A DNA stretch of 64,000 nucleotides from Saprospiraceae bacterium (lineage in GTDB: Bacteria > Bacteroidota > Bacteroidia > Chitinophagales > Saprospiraceae): the NCBI GenBank assembly GCA_016706365.1, contig JADJJU010000010.1, forward strand, positions 62,001 through 126,000, given 5' to 3'. The position numbers and the translations under genes were made by a program. The notes under the pieces are model-generated. The model was not told the DNA's origin. It was given only the letters and a program-made list of their open reading frames with translations, and did not search any database. Below, one piece after another: positions 57,579 through 64,000 of this stretch. The stretch's first letter is position 1; each line of letters starts with the position of its first letter.

Positions 57579-60369
57579 ATGACAAGATATTGTACACTTG
57601 CCTTTTGTATTCTCGCATTGAATTTTATCAGCTACGGTCAAACTTCAGGAGTAAAAGGAATTATTGTAAATGCAGGAAATGGGCTCGGTGTAGAAGGAGC
57701 CATTGTTGCCATTCAGGAAGACGCAGCCAGCACTCCAAGTAATATTACCGGATTTTTTGTGTTGAATACTCCCTCATCCGGAGCAAAAAAACTATTTATC
57801 ACCGCTGAAGGATTTCAGGATCTGTATGTGGATGTTATCATTACTGCAGACCAGGTGATTGATATTGGTGAAGTAAAAATAACGAGAAAGGTGGCTACTG
57901 ACCTGGATGATTTATCTTTGCTACCCACCATTTCATTGGAATCATCTGACTCAGACATTGAAGGAGGCAGCGATGCAGACATTTCATCAGTACTATCTGC
58001 ATCCCGTGATGTATTTATAGGAACTGCCAGCTTTACCTTTGGTCCTGCAAGATTCAGAATCAGAGGTTATAATCCGGAATATACAACACTTAATCTTAAT
58101 GGAATTCCATTCAATGACATGGAAAATGGAGTGGCATATTTCTGGCAAATGGGTGGATTGAATGATGTGTTACGTAACAGAGATATCAATATTGGCGTTA
58201 CGCCTGTAAGCTATGACTTTGGTGATGTAGGAGGTGTCTCTAATATTGACATGAGACCAAGCCGTCAATGGAAAGAAAGCCGTGTTTCTTATGCCTTATC
58301 CAACAGAAGCTATCAACATCGCCTGATGTATACCACAAACACCGGAATGATGAAAAATGGCTGGGCATTTTCATTCTCTGGATCCAGAAGATGGGCGCAG
58401 GAAGCTTATAACCCGGGTACTTTTTACGATGCATGGTCATACTTTTTGGGAGCTGAGAAGAAAATTAACGAAAAACATAGCATAAGTTTGGTTGCTTTTG
58501 GTGCACCAACTGTTAGAGGTGGAACCAGTCCGGTAGTACAGGAAATGTATGACCTGGCAGGTACAAATTATTACAATCCAAACTGGGGATATCAGAATGG
58601 TGAAAAAGAAACTCCGGGGTAAGTAATGCTCACATCCCGATGGCTATCCTGAGACATGATTTTCAGATTAATCGCAGATCAAATCTAGTGACCGCTGTTT
58701 CATACCAAACCGGCAGAAATGGATTTGGAGCATTATCATGGGATAATACAAATGACCCAAGACCGGACTATTATCAAAAACTGCCTTCCTTCCAGGAAAA
58801 TCAGGAGACAGCTGATCTTCTGGCGGAGTCATTGAGAAATGATGAAAATCTGAGACAATTGGATTGGGATTATTTCTATGATGTGAATAGAAATAATGTG
58901 GTGACTGTAGAAAATGCGGACGGAATCGTCGGAAACAATGTGCAGGGTAAACAGGCAAAATATTTCCTTGAAGAAAGAAGAATTGATAATTCAACATTCT
59001 CCTTCACCAGCTTTTACGAAAACTTCATAACAGACAGATTTTCATTGAATGCAGGAGTCAATTTTAAGCATTTCATAGGACATAACTTTAATAGTATTCA
59101 GGATTTACTTGGGGCAGACTTTTATCTGAATGAAGATAGATTTGCAAGAAGAGATTTTCCGGATGATCCTACCAAATGGGAAAATGATATTAATAATCCA
59201 CGCCAATTACTGAAAGAAGGCGATGTCTTTGGATATGATTACAATAACAATATTCGTCAGGGAGGTGCATGGTTGCAGGGAACTTTGAAGCTTAGAAGAT
59301 GGGATTTCTTTGCAGCTGCAAATTTAAATCACGACATTTACTGGAGAACCGGCAATGTGGTGAATGGACGATTCCCTGATAATTCATTTGGAGATTCAGA
59401 AAAGTAAATTTCACTACTTATGGTTTGAAAGGAGGAATAACATATAAGATAGATGGTCGCCAATATGTATATGCACACGCATTTGCTGGTACCAGACCTC
59501 CATTGTATAGAAATGTTTTCCTTTCTCCCAGGACAAGAGACCAGATTAATCCATACACTCAGGAAGAAAGTATCCTTAATGGTGAAATTGGATATCTATT
59601 CAGATCACCATATTTGAAAGCAAGGGCATCAGTTTACTATACAAGGTTCAACAATCAATCCAATATTGTAAGTTACTTTCAGGATGATGGTGTAGATTTT
59701 GACCTGGATGGACAGAATGATGGCGGAGGTCTTGTAAACTTTGCATTGAATGGAGTACAACGCACCCATACCGGTGTAGAGCTTGGATTAGAGTACAAGT
59801 TAAGCGCAACGCTTTCTGTTACTGGTGTTGCTTCTTTGGGAGACTTTATAATATCCAACAGACCGACTGCATATATAACCCTTGACAACAATAGTGCTCC
59901 CGTTGCTGACGGACTGCTTATATATGCTAAAAATTTCTACGTAAGTCGTACGCCACAACAAGCTGGTAGTATCGGGCTCAATTACAGATCCCCAAGATTC
60001 TGGTTCCTGAATGTGAATGTCAATTATTTTGATAAAATATACCTTGATTTCAATCCTGTAAGAAGAACAGAGCAAGGTATTCTTGATGTCACACCTGGAT
60101 CTGCAGAATGGGAGAAAATTCTTTATCAGGAAAGACTTCCGGCTGCCTTTACGGTGGATCTTTTCGGAGGAAAATCATGGAGAATCAATCAAAATACACT
60201 AGTCCTGAATGTTGGTATTGGGAACTTACTTAACAATCAGACATTTGCTACCGGAGGCTATGAACAATTGAGATTTAATTTTGAAGATCAAAATCCGGAC
60301 AGATTCCCGCCCAAGTATTTCTATGCTCAGGGCTTCAACTATTTTGTAAACATTACCTATAGATATTAA
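57579..60369 (+). pseudogene. TonB-dependent receptor, two frameshifts
   Basis: Three frames form one receptor of about 930 residues. From ATG 57579 come a signal peptide (FISYGQ), a carboxypeptidase-regulatory-like domain, and a plug typical of the type found beside DUF5689 proteins (SSVLSASRDVF, PARFRIRGYNPEYTTLNLNG, MENGVAYFWQMGGLNDVLRN). Adding one A at the A5 tract 58603-58607 joins NGEKRNSGVSNAHIPMAILR; adding one A at 59400-59403 joins GDSEKVNFTTYGLKGGITYK. The end (YFVNITYRY) is a normal barrel terminus. The DUF5689 gene starts one base after its stop. Confidence 0.85.
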
Positions 60370-60370
60370 T

Positions 60371-62422
60371 ATGAACGCTTTCAGATCCATATTCCAATTA
60401 AGTGTATTCGCTCTATTGATGAGTGTAGCTATTTCATCTTGTGTTAAAAGAAATTTTGACGAACCACCTGTGGTTGATGAGACCACGAATTTGACGGTTA
60501 CACATACCATTGCCGAAATTAAAGCCCGCTATGTAAACAGCCCTGTACAGATTACAGATGATGTGATCATCTCAGGAATCGTTATTTCTGATGATATAAC
60601 CGGTAATTTCTTCAAGCAACTTGTGATTCAGGACGAGAGTGGAGGAATTGAATTCAGAGTAGACAGAGTGACTTTGTCCGACGATTATCCTTCAGGAAGA
60701 AGAGTATTTGTAAAAATGAAAAATCTATGGATTGCCAGTAATAATGGAACACTTCAGGTGGGAGTAAGTGTTACGGATGGTTCTGCAGACAGAATACCTG
60801 ATGCTTTGAGAGGACAATTCTTTTTTAAAGGACAAAAAGGTCAGGTACTCACTCCAAGAGTTGTAACAATAAGCGAATTAAATGCTTCGATGATCAGCAC
60901 ATTGGTACAAATTAATGGGGTACAAATAATTGCTTCAGAAATGGACTCTACTTATGCCTGGGCTATCGGTGGAGAGCAATTGACAAGAAACAGGAATATC
61001 GAAGATTGCAGCGGCAATCGTATTATATTGAGAAACAGTGGTTTTGCAACATTTGCAAATACTCCGTTACCTAAAGGAAATGGAAGTATTGTTGCTGTAT
61101 ACAGTGTCTTTGGCGCAGACAGACAATTATTTATCAGAGATGTAACGGACTTATCTTTTACCGGAACCCGCTGCGGTGGTGGTACAGGTGGAGATCTGGA
61201 TCCTATTAGTATTCAGGATCTGAGAGCGCTCTTTTCAGGATCTGCAACTACTGCTCCTACAAAGAAAAAGATAAAAGGTATAGTAATCACTGACAGAACT
61301 GCTGAAAACATTACCAGCAGAAATATGGTAATCCAGGAAATTGGAGGTGCAGGTATCACAGTAAGATTTACAGGAACAAATACATTTAACCTGGGTGATG
61401 AGTTGGAAATTGATATATCCGGAATGGAGTTATCAGAATTCCAGGGAACGCTTCAATTGAATAATGTCCCGAATGCAAATGCAACACGTTTAAGTACAGG
61501 AGTGAATGTCATTCCTCAGGTACTTACTATTGCACAGATTAATGCAAATTTTGAACAGTATGAATCTGAATTACTGACTATCCAGAATGTAACCATCACG
61601 AAAGCCAGCGGTAATACTTTTTCTTTTTCGACTACACTTACTGATGCTACTGGTAGTATGGATATGTTTACACAGAGCTATGCTACCTTTGCCGACAATC
61701 CATTTCCAACCAATGTGGTAAATATAACCGGAATAGCACAGCAAGGCGGATCTTCCAGTGCGAAACAAATTTCGATTCGTAACCCTACAGATATAACCGG
61801 TGGAGGTGGCGGTGGAGATCCGATTTTAATTACCATTGCTGAAGTGAGAGCCTTATATTCAGGAACCAATACCAGTGTACCTGCAGCCAGAAAAATAAAA
61901 GGAATTGTTATCTCAGACAGAACTAATGGTAGTATAACTGACAGAAACGTTACTATTCAAAATGCAAACGGCGCAGGAATCCTGGTTCGTTTTACTGCCA
62001 ATAATACATTTGTATTGAATGATGAAGTAGAAATAAATATTTCAGGCATGGCATTAGAAAGCTTTTCTGGTCTGCTGCAATTAAACAATGTGCCAAATGC
62101 AAATGCTACCAAAACAGGTACAGGAAGTATTACACCAAATGTGCGCACGATAAGTCAAATTTTAGCCGATTTCGAGAATCTGGAATCAACACTGGTGCGA
62201 GTTAGCGATGTTACAGTTTCTAATTCAGCAGGCTCTACCTGGAATGGAAATACAGTACTAACTGATCCTTCAGGCACAATGGCGCACTTCACCAGATCGG
62301 CAGCAACATTCTCAGCAACTAATTTCCCAACTACTCCAGTTACGATGACTGCTATCGTGACTCAGGGAGGAGCTACAGAAGCCAGACAACTCAGCATCAG
62401 AGGCTTGTCTGACATTCAATAA
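60371..62422 (+). CDS. Lipoprotein with DUF5689 modules
   Basis: A 683-residue surface-type lipoprotein (signal with AISSC, Cys at about residue 24). It contains three related modules: an N-terminal DUF5689 domain (IAEIKARYVNSPVQITDDVI, GIVISDDITGNFFKQLVIQD) and two further copies marked by KIKGIVITDRT and KIKGIVISDRT with LQLNNVPNANAT. Glycine-rich linkers (CGGGTGGD, GGGGGGD) separate them. The strand pattern resembles OB-fold nucleic-acid-binding domains; that is an inference. It is translationally adjacent to the TonB receptor and 29 bases before the PLD gene. Confidence 0.85.
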   Translation: MNAFRSIFQLSVFALLMSVAISSCVKRNFDEPPVVDETTNLTVTHTIAEIKARYVNSPVQITDDVIISGIVISDDITGNFFKQLVIQDESGGIEFRVDRVTLSDDYPSGRRVFVKMKNLWIASNNGTLQVGVSVTDGSADRIPDALRGQFFFKGQKGQVLTPRVVTISELNASMISTLVQINGVQIIASEMDSTYAWAIGGEQLTRNRNIEDCSGNRIILRNSGFATFANTPLPKGNGSIVAVYSVFGADRQLFIRDVTDLSFTGTRCGGGTGGDLDPISIQDLRALFSGSATTAPTKKKIKGIVITDRTAENITSRNMVIQEIGGAGITVRFTGTNTFNLGDELEIDISGMELSEFQGTLQLNNVPNANATRLSTGVNVIPQVLTIAQINANFEQYESELLTIQNVTITKASGNTFSFSTTLTDATGSMDMFTQSYATFADNPFPTNVVNITGIAQQGGSSSAKQISIRNPTDITGGGGGGDPILITIAEVRALYSGTNTSVPAARKIKGIVISDRTNGSITDRNVTIQNANGAGILVRFTANNTFVLNDEVEINISGMALESFSGLLQLNNVPNANATKTGTGSITPNVRTISQILADFENLESTLVRVSDVTVSNSAGSTWNGNTVLTDPSGTMAHFTRSAATFSATNFPTTPVTMTAIVTQGGATEARQLSIRGLSDIQ

Positions 62423-62451
62423 AATATCAGATATTGAACTTTTACCGCGAT

Positions 62452-64000
62452 TTGAACTACAAGGTTATTCTTATATATGGCATCCGAAAGTTTATCTTTC
62501 GGATGCTTTTATTATTGCTGCCAGCTATTTCCATCAATGCACAGATAGGTCTCACACTTAGTGAAGCAGATCAGGAAAGCCTAACACTTAAACATACTTA
62601 TCCTTCTGTTAATGACATCATAGTTCGGTATGGAAGTTCAGTACCATTGAATGAGGAAATTGTTATCAATAATTGTCCGGCCCCCTGCAGTTTTCAAATT
62701 GAAGATCTGGATCCGGCTTCGTTTTATTTTGTAGAAATACGTCCTGCCAGCAATCCGGGATTTGTGCTTTTAGATGGATACTTCAGCACCTCATCGCTAT
62801 CCAGTGGAGAAATAAAAGTTTATTTTACAAGAGAGATAGATTCAAGTATTTCCACCGGTTCCACTTCTGATGGCAATACCGGAGAGATTATAGAATCTAC
62901 TGTCGTTCAACTGATCAATGAGGCGCAATCTACGATTGATGTGACTATGTACAATATCAATCGCAGACCCATTTCAGAGGCTTTGAGTGCAGCTCATGGC
63001 AGAGGAGTGAGAGTTAGATACATTACAGGAGATGACACCAGTAACTCTGCTTTGCGGAATCCTGACGTACCATTTCCCGTCCTTGAAGGAAATGAAGGAG
63101 ATCCTTTGATGCATAATAAGTTTTTGATTTTTGATGCTGCTGACCCTAACCGTTGCCAATTAATTACGGGAGCGACAAATTTTACAGAAGGACAAGTTTT
63201 TGATGATTACAACAATATGGTAATCATCCAGGATCAGTCTGTAGCCTTGATTTTCCAGGAGGAATTCGAAGAAATGTGGGGATCATCTGGGACCTTGCCT
63301 GATATAGGAAATTCCAGATTCGGTTCAAGTAAAACAGATAATACGCCTCACCAGGTTAAAGTGGGAGATATTTGGATGGAAATTTACTTTTCTCCCTCAG
63401 ATCAGACATCCTTTCAGATTGATAAGCAATTGAGAAAAGCTCAAAACGACATTTCATGCGCCCTGCTTTTATTAACCAGAAATGAATTAGCGACTGCACT
63501 TTTGCAAATGCATCAAAGAGGAATTGAAGTAAGAGGCTTGGTCAACAATATCAATGATACTGGATCTGACTTTAGTTTTTTGCAGGCAAACGGTGTAGAT
63601 ATCTGGCAACATGATGAAGGGGTTATTTTACATCACAAGTATGCAATTATAGATGCAATCTCTGATGTGGGATTACCGGTAGTGATCACAGGATCTCATA
63701 ACTGGACCACAGCTGCTGAAGAGACTAATGATGAAAATACTATCATCATCAACGATGCTACCATAGCCAATATCTTTTTGCAGGAATTCCAGGCCCGCTG
63801 GTGTGAGACCCGACCGGAATCGACATGCAGATTGACATCTATAGATGAAACTCAAATCCAACATTCAAGTCTTAAAGGAGCTTATGAAAGCAACGGTTCT
63901 GTCTTGCACATATTTTCAGACAGATCATTTGACGCAAGCGGATTTGCATTGTATGATATTCAGGGGCGGATCATTATGGGGAGTAAAAGCCATCTGAGTT
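62452..64000 (+). CDS. Secreted phospholipase D-superfamily protein (partial)
   Basis: The frame stays open to the window edge, about 516 residues so far. A signal peptide ending SINAQ is followed by an N-terminal beta domain and two PLD domains. Both HKD motifs are complete: HNKFLIFD at about residue 221 and HHKYAIID at about 394, each followed by a G-S/T-x-N type motif (GATNFT, GSHNWT). The visible end (FALYDIQGRIIMGSKS) is the start of a T9SS type A sorting domain. It is likely a phosphodiesterase, possibly a nuclease. TTG 62452 gives a proper signal peptide; ATG 62503 would leave it too short. Confidence 0.85.
   Translation, partial: MNYKVILIYGIRKFIFRMLLLLLPAISINAQIGLTLSEADQESLTLKHTYPSVNDIIVRYGSSVPLNEEIVINNCPAPCSFQIEDLDPASFYFVEIRPASNPGFVLLDGYFSTSSLSSGEIKVYFTREIDSSISTGSTSDGNTGEIIESTVVQLINEAQSTIDVTMYNINRRPISEALSAAHGRGVRVRYITGDDTSNSALRNPDVPFPVLEGNEGDPLMHNKFLIFDAADPNRCQLITGATNFTEGQVFDDYNNMVIIQDQSVALIFQEEFEEMWGSSGTLPDIGNSRFGSSKTDNTPHQVKVGDIWMEIYFSPSDQTSFQIDKQLRKAQNDISCALLLLTRNELATALLQMHQRGIEVRGLVNNINDTGSDFSFLQANGVDIWQHDEGVILHHKYAIIDAISDVGLPVVITGSHNWTTAAEETNDENTIIINDATIANIFLQEFQARWCETRPESTCRLTSIDETQIQHSSLKGAYESNGSVLHIFSDRSFDASGFALYDIQGRIIMGSKSHLS

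Noticed and set aside
1..64000. tRNA or rRNA genes
   Set aside because: No cloverleaf-like stretch with a GGTTCGAATCC-type T loop, and no rRNA core sequence, was recognised by eye on either strand.

Overview
The window looks like a chromosomal segment of a Bacteroidota bacterium, probably Saprospiria- or Chitinophagales-like; this placement is inferred from gene content, not from a marker search. Supporting signs are AT-rich DNA, starts without Shine-Dalgarno sequences but often with a TAnnTTTG element just upstream, several proteins with type IX secretion (T9SS) C-terminal sorting domains, a T9SS plug protein, large TonB-dependent receptors with a carboxypeptidase-regulatory-like N-terminus, DUF5689 and DUF2911 proteins, and a short primary sigma factor. 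I see no rRNA, tRNA, CRISPR array, prophage or insertion sequence.

Layout. 0.3-6.7 kb: ftsX, an NhaC antiporter, a YebC-family regulator, a broken outer-membrane barrel gene, a NUDIX hydrolase, a DUF4442 protein and a DUF2911 protein. 6.8-16 kb: two di-haem cytochrome c peroxidases flanking an ABC exporter, a WYL regulator (frameshifted) and a DinB protein, then a TonB receptor. 16-20 kb: a T9SS cargo protein, small exported proteins and an orphan TPR histidine kinase (frameshifted). 20.4-30.7 kb: uvrA, an ECF sigma factor, proline-catabolic aldehyde dehydrogenase pruA (two frameshifts), a second DinB protein, an amidohydrolase and sppA. 31-37.6 kb: two giant fasciclin-repeat T9SS proteins with 7 and 6 FAS1 domains. 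38-44.7 kb: a lipoprotein, tadA divergent from guaB, a PQQ-propeller-like protein, a 3-methyladenine DNA glycosylase and the T9SS plug protein. 44.8-53.6 kb: a TolC/HlyD pair, a TIGR04282 transferase, the primary sigma factor, two unknown genes, an SPFH/membrane-protein/RHH cluster, and purC. 53.7-64 kb: two lipoproteins, a PIF1-type helicase (two frameshifts), and a terminal block consisting of a secreted EEP nuclease divergent from a TonB receptor (two frameshifts), a triple-DUF5689 lipoprotein and a secreted PLD-superfamily enzyme that runs off the window.

The most interesting system candidate is that terminal block. Two exported phosphodiesterases, an outer-membrane TonB receptor and a surface lipoprotein with repeated DUF5689 modules would fit a Sus-like apparatus for using extracellular nucleic acid or another phosphodiester polymer. 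That function is inference.

A second theme is intergenic. Several gaps carry palindromes (TTTTGCC-nnn-GGCAAAA, GC-rich REP-like hairpins, two long perfect hairpins) and recurring short words (CGGCTGTT, aaaggccaaaag). A third is technical: six genes are broken by about nine single-base shifts, mostly in short homopolymers, which points to assembly or read errors more than to gene decay.
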